This document shows positions 1 to 9,602 of a DNA stretch of 64,000 nucleotides, piece by piece (positions within the stretch are counted from its first letter, which is position 1; the number at the start of each line of letters is the position of its first letter). A model generated the notes under the pieces. It had not been told where the DNA came from. It saw nothing but the letters and a program-made list of their open reading frames with translations, and searched no databases. This stretch comes from Mesorhizobium sp. B2-4-3 (GTDB lineage Bacteria > Pseudomonadota > Alphaproteobacteria > Rhizobiales > Rhizobiaceae). The position numbers and the translations under genes were made by a program. The stretch lies in the NCBI RefSeq assembly GCF_006442815.1, contig NZ_VFVL01000002.1, positions 310,001 to 374,000 on the forward strand, written 5' to 3'.

Positions 1-1171
1 CGACACGCCGGGCGCCAGGCTGCGCTCGACGCTGAAGGCGGGCTCGGCCAAGGGCGCCAGTGTGCTGGTCATCGACGGCAAATACCGGCCGATCGGCGGC
101 CAGGTCACGGTCGACAATTCACTGTCGCCTTCGCTGCAGCGCTGGTCGACCGGCGTCGGCGTCGATTTCAATTCATTGCTTGGTCTCGGCGAACTCGTCT
201 ACCTGCGGGCCGGCGGATATCCCGATGGCGGCGACCAGGGCCTGTTCAGCGATGATCCGCGCAACCGCAACTACGCCGCCGGCATCGTTGTCCCGATCGG
301 TCATGACGGGCTGACGCTCAATCTCGAGGTCAGCCGCACGCGCGCCAATCCAGACGCCGAACCCGGTTCGTTGGGCTTCGGCAGCGAATTCGAGCGCTAC
401 TCCGCAAGCCTGCGTTATCCCTGGATCCGCAGCCGCGCGCTGACGGTAAGCAGCGAGCTCTCCTTCGACGCGCAGAACGACTATCTCAACGCCGTCACGC
501 CGGTCTCGTTGCCGATCGCCGAGGACCGGCTGCGCATCATCCGGTTCGGCACCGACGCTACCTGGTTCACGCCGCTCGGCGGCGTGTTCGTCGGCAATGT
601 CATGGCATCGTTCGGCATCGATAGCCTCGGCGCGCGCATGGCCGCCGACGCCACGCCGCTCCTGCCGCTGTCACGCCAGGGCGCCGACGCCGATTTCCAG
701 AAGCTGGAGCTCTCGGCAAGCTACAGCCAGGCACTTGCCGAGCATGTCGGGCTCGACCTTCTTGCCCGCGCGCAGACCTCCTTCGGCAAACCGCTTCTGC
801 AGTCGGAGCAGGTCGGCCTTACCGGCGCGACCGGCCTGTCGAGCTTCGATGCCGGCGCGCTGCAGGGCGATTCCGGCTACGTGGTTCGCGGCGAATTGTC
901 ATCGCCCTGGTACGTGCCCTTCACCGGCGGCGTGATCCAAGTTTCGCCTTACGTCTTCGGAGCCGTCGGCGAAGTCCGCCTGGAAATGCCGACGGCGCTC
1001 GAGAGCGCCAGCATCGTCGGCGCCTCGTACGGGCTTGGCGTCAAGCTCGGCACGGCCTTCGCAAGCGATCCCACCAACGCCAGCCTGACCCTCGAATGGG
1101 GTCGCCGGCACCGCGACGATCATCAGTCCATCAGCGACCGCTTCTCGTTGAGCGGCGCCATCCAGTTCTAG
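1..1171 (+). CDS. TpsB/FhaC-family outer-membrane transporter, C-terminal part
   Basis: The reading frame is open from base 2 at the left edge and ends at 1171, so about 389 residues of a protein normally 550-600 long are visible; the POTRA domains lie mostly outside the window. The visible part shows the alternating beta-strand pattern of a 16-strand barrel and ends in Phe (GAIQF), the C-terminal aromatic typical of BAM-inserted barrels. In two-partner secretion such proteins thread the TpsA exoprotein across the outer membrane. The tpsA gene starts only 8 nt downstream on the same strand, which fixes the partnership. The family call is firm; the substrate is inferred from position. Confidence 0.88.
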   Translation, partial: DTPGARLRSTLKAGSAKGASVLVIDGKYRPIGGQVTVDNSLSPSLQRWSTGVGVDFNSLLGLGELVYLRAGGYPDGGDQGLFSDDPRNRNYAAGIVVPIGHDGLTLNLEVSRTRANPDAEPGSLGFGSEFERYSASLRYPWIRSRALTVSSELSFDAQNDYLNAVTPVSLPIAEDRLRIIRFGTDATWFTPLGGVFVGNVMASFGIDSLGARMAADATPLLPLSRQGADADFQKLELSASYSQALAEHVGLDLLARAQTSFGKPLLQSEQVGLTGATGLSSFDAGALQGDSGYVVRGELSSPWYVPFTGGVIQVSPYVFGAVGEVRLEMPTALESASIVGASYGLGVKLGTAFASDPTNASLTLEWGRRHRDDHQSISDRFSLSGAIQF

Positions 1172-1179
1172 AGCCAGCC

Positions 1180-4100
1180 ATGCGCGACACATTTCCCCTT
1201 TTTCGCACCGTGAACCTGCCGCTGACGGCGCTGCTGCTGGCCTCGACGGCGCTTGTCGGCTTCAGTTCGGCCAATGCGCAGGAACTGCCGACGGGCGGCA
1301 GTGTCGCCTCAGGCGGCGTGACGATCTCCCAGCCATCGGCCTCGCAGCTTGCGATCAAGCAGTCGACCAATTCGGCCATCGTCAACTGGCAGAGTTTTTC
1401 CATCGGCGCCGGCGCCGGCGTCGATATCGACCAGCCGAATTCATCGTCGGTGATGCTCAACCGCGTCACCGGCAGCACCAAGTCGACCATTGCCGGTCAG
1501 CTCAATGCCAATGGCCAGGTGTTCCTGGTCAACCCGAACGGCATCGCCATTTCCAAGACCGGCAAGGTGAGCGCGGCCGGCTTCGTCGGCTCCTCGCTCG
1601 ACATCGACGATCAGGACTTCAAGGCCGGGAAGCTGACATTCAAGGGCAAGGGCGCTTCCGCCTCGGTCTCCAACGAAGGTTCCATCTCGATCGGCAGCGG
1701 CGGCTATGCGGCGCTGATCGGCGGCAGCGTCGACAATTCCGGCACCATCAGCGTGCCGCTCGGCAAGGTCGGGCTGGGTTCGGGCGAAAAGGCGACACTC
1801 GATCTCTCCGGCGACGGTTTTCTCCAGGTGGCGGTGCCGACCGAGGCGGATGGCTCCGGCGCGCTGGTCGGCAATTCGGGCGTGATCAGCGCCGATGGCG
1901 GCCGGATCGAGATAAAGGCCGCTGCCGCCAAGGAGGCGGCGCGGCAGGCCGTCAACATGTCGGGCCTTGTCGAAGCGCGCACCGTGTCGGGCCAATCCGG
2001 CGAGATCGTGCTCGGCGGCGACCAGGGATCCGTCGAGATCTCCGGCACGCTCGACGCTTCGGCCAAGGCGGGCGGTCAAGGCGGCAAGGTGACGGTCACC
2101 GGCCGCAAGCTGAAGCTCAAGGGCGCCACCGTCGATGCCTCGGGCAAGAATGGCGGCGGCACGGTCAGGATCGGCGGCGACAAGCAGGGCTCCGGCACGC
2201 TGCAGCGAGCCGAAACGACCGAGATCGACACGGACAGCAAGATCGGCGCCGATGCGACCGGCACCGGCGACGGCGGCACGATCATCGTCTGGTCCGACGA
2301 GTGGACCGGCTTTGCCGGCAAGCTTTCGGCGCGTGGCGGCGACAACGGCGGTGACGGCGGCTTCGTCGAAGTCTCCGGCAAGCAGCGCCTCGACTTCAGC
2401 GGCTCGGCCGATCTCCGTGCCCGCTTGGGCGACACCGGCGATCTTCTGCTCGATCCTTACAATGTCATCATCTCGAGTGATGCCGATACCGGCGGCTTCA
2501 CCGCCAACTCAAATGACAGCGTCATCAATGTCAACACGCTGCAAAACCAGCTGGCGCTTGCCAATGTAACGATTTCGACAGGAAGCGGCGGTTCGCAGGC
2601 CGGCGACATCACGATTGCCGCGCCGATCAACTGGGGCGCCAACACGCTGACGCTCGACGCCTACCATTCGATCGTCTTCAATGCCGGCGCCACGATCGGC
2701 GGTGTCGGCGGACTGACGCTGATCACCAATCATGGCGGCACCGGCGGCGTCATGTCCTATGCGCTAGGCGCCTCCGTGACTTTTACCGGCACGCAAGGGG
2801 CGCAGGCGCTGTCGATCAATGGTCAGAGCTATACGCTGATCTACGACGTAAACGGGTTGCAGGCGATCAACAATGGCCTCAGCGGCCGTTATGCGCTCGC
2901 CAACACCATCGACGCCAGCGCCACCTACAACTGGAACGGCGTCAAGGGCTTCATACCGCTCGGCACCGACGGCAACACAAACATCCTGAACGGCGGCAAC
3001 GGCTTCAACGGCACATTCGACGGCCTCGGCAATACCATCGACTACCTGCGGTCGACACCGGGCGGGGCCAACTATGCCGGCCTGTTCGGCTTTATCGGCG
3101 GTGGGGGCGCGGTGCGCAATGTCGGGCTTGTCGATGCCTCGGTCATGGCCTCCTACGAAACGGGAGCGATTGCCGGCTGGAACAAGGGGTCCATCTCCGG
3201 CGTGTGGGCAAGCGGGCAGATCCATGGCGCCGGCTCTACAGGCGGCCTGGTCGGCCAGAACGACGGCTCGATCACCCGATCGTTCTCGACCGTGGGGGTG
3301 AACGCGCGTGACAACAATACGGTTGGCGGGCTTGTCGGCGCCAACACGTCGAGCGGCACGATCAGCCAGTCGTACGCATATGGCTGGGTTCTAGGATCGA
3401 GTTATGTCGGCGGGCTTGTCGGCCTCAATATGGGATCGATCAGCGATGCCTATTCAACCGGCCCGGCCAGCGGGACCAATGGCGACATAAGGATCGGCGG
3501 GCTGGTCGGCTACAATTTGGGCAGCGTCACCAATGGCGCCTTCGACATGACGACGTCGGGCTTGAGCAACGCCTTTGGCAGCGGCAGCAACGCGGGCAGC
3601 GTAATCGGTCTTACCACCGCCGACTTCCAGAATGGCGCCGCCAACGGTTTGAGCGCCGCCTTCGGCGGCGGCTCGGGCGGCCTCTACCCTTATCTGAAAA
3701 GCTTCTACCCGAACGGCGTGCAGGCGATCTCCGGCATTGCCTACAAAGACAGCGGCGTCACCCCGTTGTCGTCAGGCACGCGCCAGCCCTACTATGTGAA
3801 GAATCCCGGACTGGTCACGGCGGTCGCCAATGGCGTCGACCTCGGCACGGTATCCACCGGCGTCAACGGCTACTACTACATCGCGACGCCGACCGGCACG
3901 ATCGGCAGCAGCGTGCTGGTCTATACCGTGCAGGACGGTGGCCCCGATGCCGCCGGCGCGCAGAACGCGGTGACGCTGCGGACAGGCCTGTCGGGCGGCA
4001 ATGTCTCCAATCTCAACGTCTACGGCAACTGGCGTCTCGACGAGGTCGACAGCTCGATCGCGTCGCTGTCGGCGCTGCAGGACATCGCCGCAACGACCGT

Positions 4101-7100
4101 CGGGTCGACCTATGTCGGCGGCCTATCCTTCGCCAATTGGCAGATCGAGACGGCGGCGACCACCTTCGCGCTCGACCAGGCAATATCGATCGGCAGCGGC
4201 ACGTTGGCGCTGTCGTCGAACGGCACGGTCACGCAGACAAGCAGCCTGAGCGCGGGTTCGCTGTGGCTTGGTGGCACGGGCGCTTTCAACCTGACCAATG
4301 CCGGCAACCAGGTCGGCACGGTCGCCGCCAAGGCCGGATCGGTCAACCTTGCGGATCTAGGCGGGCTCGTCATCGGCAGCGCCGGCAGCGCGCGCGGCGT
4401 GGCCACGACCGGCGCCAACACGATGGGGCAGGTCCAGCTTCAGACGACCGGCGACCTGACGATCGCCGCGGCCGCCAAGGTCAGTGGAACCGATCCTGTG
4501 CTGGCGGCAGGCGGCAAGTTCATCAACAGCCGCGGCAGCGATGCCGTCACCGCCACCAGCGGGCGCTGGCTGGTCTACGCGGCCGCGCCGACCGGCAACA
4601 CATTCGGCAATCTCAACAGCAACAACACCGCGATCTGGAACACGGCTGCCGGCGCCGCGGTAAGCGCGAGCGGCAATCGCTACGTCTTTGCCTACCAGCC
4701 GACGCTGACCTTCACCTCCCAAAATGCTTTGAAGACCTACGGCGACAACGTCATGCCGACATTGGCCTACACGGTGTCGGGCTATCAGGCAGGGGTGGCC
4801 AACGCCTATCTCGGCGACAACGCCGGCACCACTTTCACCGGCGCGCCGTCGCTCTCCACCCCCAATCCGCTTGCAACCCAGCAACTCGGAGCTGGGACTT
4901 ACACGATTACCGTCGGTGCCGGCGATATCACTGTCTTGAACGGCTATGGGCTCGCCTTCGACAGCTCCGGCTTGTTCACCGTGGCCAGGCGCGCGGTCTC
5001 GGTGACGGCCGATGCCGATCAGCACAAGACCTATGGCGACGCGGACGCCGCATTCACCTATTCGGTTTCGGATATCGGCAGCGGTGTCGCGCTGGTGGGT
5101 TCGCTCAGCCGGGAAGCCGGCGAGGACGTCGGCACCTACAGCATCGGCCAAGGTTCGCTGACCGATGCCAATAACGTCAACTACGACATCACCTATGTCG
5201 GCGCCGATTTCACCATCGGCAAGCGGGCTATCACCGTCACGGCCAATGCCAATCAGGGCAAGGCCTATGGCGATGCCGATCCGACCCTGATCTATTCGGT
5301 TTCCGACCTTGGCAGCGGCGAGGCGCTTGTCGGCTCGCTCGCTCGGGCTTCCGGTGAGAATGTTGGCAGCTATGCCATCGCTCAAGGCACGCTGACCAAC
5401 GCCAACAACTCGAACTACGACATCACGTTTGAAGGTGGCACCGACTTCGATATCGCCAAGCGGGTCGTGACGGTGACGGCGAATGCCGGGCAGGGCAAGA
5501 CTTATGGCGATAGCGATCCGTCGTCCTACGGCTACACCTACAGCGGCCTCGGGAACGGCGTCGCTTTGGTCGGCGCGCTCGACCGCGCAGCCGGCGAGAA
5601 TGCCGGCAGCTACGCCATCGGCCAAGGTACGCTGACCGATGCGAACAACTCCAACTACGACCTCATTTTCGAGGGCGGCAGTTTCAGCATCGGCAAACGC
5701 TCGGTGACGGTGACCGCGACGGCCGGTCAGGCCAAGACCTACGGCAATGCCGATCCGTCGTCCTACAGCTACACCTATTCCGACCTCGGCAGTGGGGCGG
5801 CGCTTGTCGGCACGCTCGATCGCGCAGCCGGCGAAGATGTCGGCGATTATGCGATCAGGCGGGGTACCCTGACCGATGCCAACAATTTGAACTACGACAT
5901 CACTTTCGCCGGGGCGGATTTCAGCATCGGCAAGCGCTCCGTGACGGTGACGGCGGCAGCCGGCCAGGGCAAGATCTATGGCAATGCCGGTCCCACGCTC
6001 GGTTACAGCCACAGTGATCTCGGCAGCGGCGTCGCGCTTGTCGGTTCACTCGAGCGCGCGGCGGGCGAGAATGTCGGAGACTATGCCATTGGCCAGGGTT
6101 CGCTCACCGACACCAACAATTCGAACTACGAGATCGCCTATGTCGGCGCCGACTTTACCATCGGCAAACGCGCGGTGACGGTCACTGCCAATGCCAATCA
6201 GGGCAAGACCTATGGCGATGCCGATCCGGCCCTGACCTACTCGGTTTCCGATCTCGGCAGCGGCGAAGCGCTCATCGGTTCGCTCGACCGGGCCGTCGGC
6301 GAGGATGTCGGCAGCTATGCCATCGGCCAGGGGTCGCTGACCAATGCCAACAACGCCAATTACGATATCACGTTTCAAGATGGCGCCGATTTCGCCATCG
6401 GCAAACGCGCGGTGACGGTCACCGTCGATGCCAGCCAAGGCAAGATCTACGGCGACGCCGATCCGTCTTCCTACAGCTACACCTACAGCGATCTCGGCAA
6501 CGGCGCCGTCCTGGCCGGTGCGCTCGACCGCGTGGCGGGCGAGAATGCCGGCAATTACGCCATCGGTCAGGGCACGCTGACCGATGACAACAATTCGAAC
6601 TACGACATCACTTTCGTCAGCAAGGATTTTGACATCACCAGGCGGGCTGTGACGGTGACGGCCGGCGCCGGCCAGCACAAGACTTATGGCGACGCGGATC
6701 CGGCGCTGGACTATAGCCACACCGATCTCGGCAGCGGCACGGCGCTGGCCGGGGCGCTCGACCGCGCCTCGGGCGAGAACGTCGGCAGCTACGCCATCGG
6801 CCAGGGCACTCTGACCGGCGCCAACAATTCGAACTACGACATCACGTTCGTCGGCGCCGATTTCAGCATAGGCAAGCGCGCCGTCATGGTGACGGCCGGC
6901 GCGGGACAGAGCAAGATCTACGGCAATGCCGATCCGGCGCTCGGCTACAGCCACACCGACCTCGGCAGCGGCGAAGCGCTGGTCGGCGATCTCGACCGCG
7001 CGGCGGGTGAGACTGTTGGCAGCTACGCCATCGGCCAGGGCACGCTGACGGATGCTGCGAACTCCAACTACGATATCACCTTCGCCGGCGCCGACTTCAG

Positions 7101-7560
7101 CATCGGCAAGCGGGCGATCACGGTCACGGCGGACGCGCAGAGTCGTCCGTCGGGCATGGCCAATCCGCCGCTCACCTACACGATCGGCGGACTTGGCCTG
7201 GCCAGCGGCGATACGCTCACCGGCGCGCTCGCCACCGACGCTGCGACGGCAAGTGCGCCTGGAACCTATGCCATCGAGCAAGGCAGCCTCAGCGCCTCGG
7301 CCAATTATGAGCTGACCTATGTCGGCGCGAACCTGGTGGTGCAGCCGGCCAATGCGATGCCGACGATCGACACCGCCAGCATCGTTGCCTTCAATGCCGG
7401 CGCCCATGGCAGCGGACAGCCAGCCCCTGTCTTCTTCACCGGCCTGCCTGCGGAAGGCGACACGCAAACGCTGGTCGTGGATCCTCGCTTTGACAGCGCT
7501 GCCTTCTGTCAGCGCATGGCGGAGGCTGCGTCCGTCTGCGCCTCGGCGCTGATCCAGTAG
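1180..7560 (+). CDS. TpsA-type filamentous haemagglutinin-like adhesin with GLUG and MBG/YDG repeats
   Basis: A secreted surface adhesin of 2126 residues, taking the ATG at 1180; the frame is open further upstream but that part overlaps tpsB. Residues 1-34 form a signal peptide with a hydrophobic core and an ANA-Q cleavage site. The TPS secretion domain follows, with the NPNG motif at residues 118-121. GLUG-type repeats (GGLVG...) lie near 683-790. About ten tandem 78-79 residue units of MBG/YDG type (KTYGDADP...GSLRAxGENVGSYAI) fill about 1270-2054. The protein has no cysteine except C2110 and C2120 at the extreme C-terminus, resembling the anchoring loop of Haemophilus HMW1. It forms an operon with tpsB. 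The ligand is unknown. Confidence 0.9.
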   Translation: MRDTFPLFRTVNLPLTALLLASTALVGFSSANAQELPTGGSVASGGVTISQPSASQLAIKQSTNSAIVNWQSFSIGAGAGVDIDQPNSSSVMLNRVTGSTKSTIAGQLNANGQVFLVNPNGIAISKTGKVSAAGFVGSSLDIDDQDFKAGKLTFKGKGASASVSNEGSISIGSGGYAALIGGSVDNSGTISVPLGKVGLGSGEKATLDLSGDGFLQVAVPTEADGSGALVGNSGVISADGGRIEIKAAAAKEAARQAVNMSGLVEARTVSGQSGEIVLGGDQGSVEISGTLDASAKAGGQGGKVTVTGRKLKLKGATVDASGKNGGGTVRIGGDKQGSGTLQRAETTEIDTDSKIGADATGTGDGGTIIVWSDEWTGFAGKLSARGGDNGGDGGFVEVSGKQRLDFSGSADLRARLGDTGDLLLDPYNVIISSDADTGGFTANSNDSVINVNTLQNQLALANVTISTGSGGSQAGDITIAAPINWGANTLTLDAYHSIVFNAGATIGGVGGLTLITNHGGTGGVMSYALGASVTFTGTQGAQALSINGQSYTLIYDVNGLQAINNGLSGRYALANTIDASATYNWNGVKGFIPLGTDGNTNILNGGNGFNGTFDGLGNTIDYLRSTPGGANYAGLFGFIGGGGAVRNVGLVDASVMASYETGAIAGWNKGSISGVWASGQIHGAGSTGGLVGQNDGSITRSFSTVGVNARDNNTVGGLVGANTSSGTISQSYAYGWVLGSSYVGGLVGLNMGSISDAYSTGPASGTNGDIRIGGLVGYNLGSVTNGAFDMTTSGLSNAFGSGSNAGSVIGLTTADFQNGAANGLSAAFGGGSGGLYPYLKSFYPNGVQAISGIAYKDSGVTPLSSGTRQPYYVKNPGLVTAVANGVDLGTVSTGVNGYYYIATPTGTIGSSVLVYTVQDGGPDAAGAQNAVTLRTGLSGGNVSNLNVYGNWRLDEVDSSIASLSALQDIAATTVGSTYVGGLSFANWQIETAATTFALDQAISIGSGTLALSSNGTVTQTSSLSAGSLWLGGTGAFNLTNAGNQVGTVAAKAGSVNLADLGGLVIGSAGSARGVATTGANTMGQVQLQTTGDLTIAAAAKVSGTDPVLAAGGKFINSRGSDAVTATSGRWLVYAAAPTGNTFGNLNSNNTAIWNTAAGAAVSASGNRYVFAYQPTLTFTSQNALKTYGDNVMPTLAYTVSGYQAGVANAYLGDNAGTTFTGAPSLSTPNPLATQQLGAGTYTITVGAGDITVLNGYGLAFDSSGLFTVARRAVSVTADADQHKTYGDADAAFTYSVSDIGSGVALVGSLSREAGEDVGTYSIGQGSLTDANNVNYDITYVGADFTIGKRAITVTANANQGKAYGDADPTLIYSVSDLGSGEALVGSLARASGENVGSYAIAQGTLTNANNSNYDITFEGGTDFDIAKRVVTVTANAGQGKTYGDSDPSSYGYTYSGLGNGVALVGALDRAAGENAGSYAIGQGTLTDANNSNYDLIFEGGSFSIGKRSVTVTATAGQAKTYGNADPSSYSYTYSDLGSGAALVGTLDRAAGEDVGDYAIRRGTLTDANNLNYDITFAGADFSIGKRSVTVTAAAGQGKIYGNAGPTLGYSHSDLGSGVALVGSLERAAGENVGDYAIGQGSLTDTNNSNYEIAYVGADFTIGKRAVTVTANANQGKTYGDADPALTYSVSDLGSGEALIGSLDRAVGEDVGSYAIGQGSLTNANNANYDITFQDGADFAIGKRAVTVTVDASQGKIYGDADPSSYSYTYSDLGNGAVLAGALDRVAGENAGNYAIGQGTLTDDNNSNYDITFVSKDFDITRRAVTVTAGAGQHKTYGDADPALDYSHTDLGSGTALAGALDRASGENVGSYAIGQGTLTGANNSNYDITFVGADFSIGKRAVMVTAGAGQSKIYGNADPALGYSHTDLGSGEALVGDLDRAAGETVGSYAIGQGTLTDAANSNYDITFAGADFSIGKRAITVTADAQSRPSGMANPPLTYTIGGLGLASGDTLTGALATDAATASAPGTYAIEQGSLSASANYELTYVGANLVVQPANAMPTIDTASIVAFNAGAHGSGQPAPVFFTGLPAEGDTQTLVVDPRFDSAAFCQRMAEAASVCASALIQ
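4987..7341 (+). repeat. Tandem MBG/YDG-domain repeats inside the TpsA gene
   Basis: Ten coding repeats of 234 or 237 bp begin at each [KR]R-[AS]-[VI]-T-V-T-A motif: about 4987, 5221, 5458, 5695, 5932, 6166, 6403, 6640, 6874 and 7108. Each holds KxYGxADP, a hydrophobic strand, LxxGSLxRAxGE and NxxNYDITFxGADFxIGK. A more distant unit (ALKTYGDNVMP) precedes them at about 4733. The three-base size difference is one residue per unit and stays in frame, so copy number can change without frameshift. Confidence 0.9.
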
Positions 7561-7569
7561 GCGGCGAGG

Positions 7570-7713
7570 GTGGACATCCGGCTCCGCTCTTCGCGATCCC
7601 GCAATCGCACAGGCCTGCCGCTGACGGCGCTGATGCTGGCATCGACTGCGCTTGTCGGCTTCACGCCTGCGAAGGCGCAGGAACTGGTCGAGCGGGCCGG
7701 CGCCGGTCGATAA
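7570..7713 (+). pseudogene. Relic of a second tpsA gene (signal-peptide region only)
   Basis: A 47-codon frame starting GTG reads ...GLPLTALMLASTALVGFTP AKAQEL and then stops at TAA. It copies the signal peptide of the upstream adhesin (NLPLTALLLASTALVGFSS ANAQEL). By hand, bases 7615-7686 match 1216-1287 at 63 of 72 positions. Nothing resembling a TPS domain follows. It is most simply the stump of a tandem tpsA duplicate lost by deletion; a functional small secreted peptide is possible but unsupported. Confidence 0.6.
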
Positions 7714-7789
7714 TGTACCGGCTACAAGGGTTCCGCGCGGCCTTTGCAGCCCGCGGCTGGCGGCCTATCGTGACGGTTGATGGCCGACC

Positions 7790-8653
7790 ATGGCGCAGCC
7801 CATGCCACAAAGTGAAACGATGCCGAGAACGATCCGGACCCTGACCGCCAGCGAAGTGGAAACGCTTGTCGACTGGGCGGCGAGGGAGGGCTGGAATCCA
7901 GGCGTAGACGATGCCACGGCGTTTCGGGCGGCCGATCGGGATGGTTTCATCGGCGCCTTCGTCGGGGGCGAGATGGTGGCCGGCATTTCGGCTGTCGCGT
8001 ATGGCTCGGGCTTCGGCTTCATCGGCCTCTATATCTGCCGGCCCGACCGGCGTGGCGAAGGTCACGGCAAGGCGGTCTGGGACGCGGGCATGGCGCGCCT
8101 TGGCAGCCGCATCATCGGTCTCGACGGGGTGGCCGAGCAGCGGGCCAACTACCAGCGCATGGGCTTCGTGCCAGCCTATGAGACCGTCCGCTACAGCGGC
8201 CGCCCCGCCGGTTTGCCCGAGGGCGGCAAGACAAGGCCCGTGACGGCCGGCGACATGGCTGAGATACACGTCTACGATCGACAGTGCTTCCCGGCGCCGC
8301 GCGAGGCCTTCCTTGGCGAGTGGCTGCGGCAGCCGCGGATTGCGCTGCTCTCAGCCGGATCGAGCGGCATTGCCGGCTACGGCGTGGCGCGCCGGTGCCG
8401 GGAGGGTTTCAAGGTCGGGCCGCTGTTCGCCGACGCGACGGACGTGGCCTTGGCAATGGTGGCGGACCTCTCGGACGCAACTGCCGGCGAGGAATTGCAT
8501 ATCGACGTGCCGGCCGGCCAGGTTCAATTCACCGCCATGCTTCAAGCCGCCGGCATGGTTGCCGGCTTTACAACGACACGCATGTACAAGGGCGGCAAGC
8601 CCGGCAACGCCCCCTCGACGGTTTTCGGCGTCACGACGCTCGAGCTGGGATGA
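7790..8653 (+). CDS. GNAT family N-acetyltransferase (two-domain)
   Basis: A predicted cytosolic acetyl-CoA-dependent N-acetyltransferase of 287 residues. The first half is a GNAT domain: the motif-A region is seen as GLYICRPDRRGEGHGKAVWD, the classical R/Q-x-x-G-x-G/A acetyl-CoA loop, followed by NYQRMGF. The second half (from about residue 150) resembles the Acetyltransf_18 domain that accompanies such GNATs. Three in-frame ATGs (7790, 7802, 7820) are possible; the conserved part begins at the third (MPRTIRTL). The gene stands alone on the plus strand after the adhesin locus. The substrate cannot be told. Confidence 0.8.
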   Translation: MAQPMPQSETMPRTIRTLTASEVETLVDWAAREGWNPGVDDATAFRAADRDGFIGAFVGGEMVAGISAVAYGSGFGFIGLYICRPDRRGEGHGKAVWDAGMARLGSRIIGLDGVAEQRANYQRMGFVPAYETVRYSGRPAGLPEGGKTRPVTAGDMAEIHVYDRQCFPAPREAFLGEWLRQPRIALLSAGSSGIAGYGVARRCREGFKVGPLFADATDVALAMVADLSDATAGEELHIDVPAGQVQFTAMLQAAGMVAGFTTTRMYKGGKPGNAPSTVFGVTTLELG

Positions 8654-8763
8654 TGGCGGGCGGCACGGCGCACTGAGATCATTGTTTTGTCTGGCTGGTC
8701 CATGCGCCATGGCCCGATGACGTAGTTGCCTTTGCCGGGCTTGCGTTTCGCGGAGGTTATCGA

Positions 8764-9534
8764 ATGGCTGGAAGGACGGTCCTGATCGCCGGCGGCGCTG
8801 GGGGAATGGGTCTGGCGACCGGACTGCGCTTCGCCGCTGACGGCGAGCGGATCGCGCTCGCCGATCTTGCCGGCCCCAAGCTCGACGCCGCCGTGGCAAA
8901 GATTGCCGCGACCGGGGCGGACGCGATCGGCTTGCCGCTCGACATCCGCTCCGTCGCCGCGTGCCGCGACGTGGTGGGCAAGGCCAGGGAATGGGGCGGT
9001 GCGATCGATATTCTCGTCAACGCCGCAGGAGTCTGGCTCGAGGGGCCGGCAAGCGAGGTCGAGGAGGAGCAGTGGGACCTGGTGCTGGACGTCAATCTCA
9101 AGGGCGCGTTCTTCCTGATCTCGGCCGCCATTCCGCATCTGTCGGCCGCGCAAGGCGTGATCGTCAACATTGCCTCCGACGCCGGCATCGTCGGCAACAA
9201 TGGGGCGGCCGTCTATTGCGCCTCGAAGGGCGGGCTGGTGCTTTTGACCAAGGCTCTCGCGCTGGAGCTCGCCCCGCACGGCATCAGGGTCAATGCCGTC
9301 TGTCCCGGCGACACGGCAACGCCGATGATCGAATATCAGGCCAAAACCTATGGTGCAGACGACCCCGACGGCTACAAGCGCCGGCTGCTGGGGCACTATC
9401 CGCAAGGGGACAGAGCAAGGTTCATCCAGGTGGAGGAGATTGCTTCCTTCATCCACTATCTTTGCCAGCCGGGCGCGGCGCCGATCACCGGGGCCGCGCT
9501 TTCGATCGATTTCGGCGTCAGCGCCGGTTATTGA
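8764..9534 (+). CDS. SDR family NAD(P)-dependent oxidoreductase
   Basis: A classical short-chain dehydrogenase of 256 residues. The cofactor loop AGGAGGMG lies near residues 9-16, NAAG near 86-89, the catalytic Ser near 138 and Y151-x3-K155. A GGAGG Shine-Dalgarno sits just upstream of the ATG. A second SDR follows 68 nt downstream on the same strand, so the two probably form a small operon. The C-terminal region has a longer insertion (GADDPDGYKRRLLGHYPQGD) than minimal SDRs. The substrate is not recognisable; a sugar or polyol is likely from the surrounding gene content. Confidence 0.85.
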   Translation: MAGRTVLIAGGAGGMGLATGLRFAADGERIALADLAGPKLDAAVAKIAATGADAIGLPLDIRSVAACRDVVGKAREWGGAIDILVNAAGVWLEGPASEVEEEQWDLVLDVNLKGAFFLISAAIPHLSAAQGVIVNIASDAGIVGNNGAAVYCASKGGLVLLTKALALELAPHGIRVNAVCPGDTATPMIEYQAKTYGADDPDGYKRRLLGHYPQGDRARFIQVEEIASFIHYLCQPGAAPITGAALSIDFGVSAGY

Positions 9535-9602
9535 ACCGGTACGGTTCATCGCGGCTACGATTGCCCGTGCCGGCATGCCGGCATCCGCACTCTGGAGAGC
9601 AA

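Noticed and set aside
4357..6012. A 551-codon open frame on the minus strand across the adhesin repeats
   Set aside because: It lies exactly opposite the repeat units and is open because the repeated coding strand lacks the needed trinucleotides; its translation is low-complexity Arg/Gly/Ala-rich.
4987..7341. CRISPR-like regular repetition
   Set aside because: The units are 234-237 bp coding repeats translating to MBG/YDG domains, with no short repeat-spacer structure and no cas genes.
6046..7467. A 473-codon minus-strand frame opposite the adhesin C-terminal repeats
   Set aside because: Mirror of the repeat array with the same period; no domain-like sequence.
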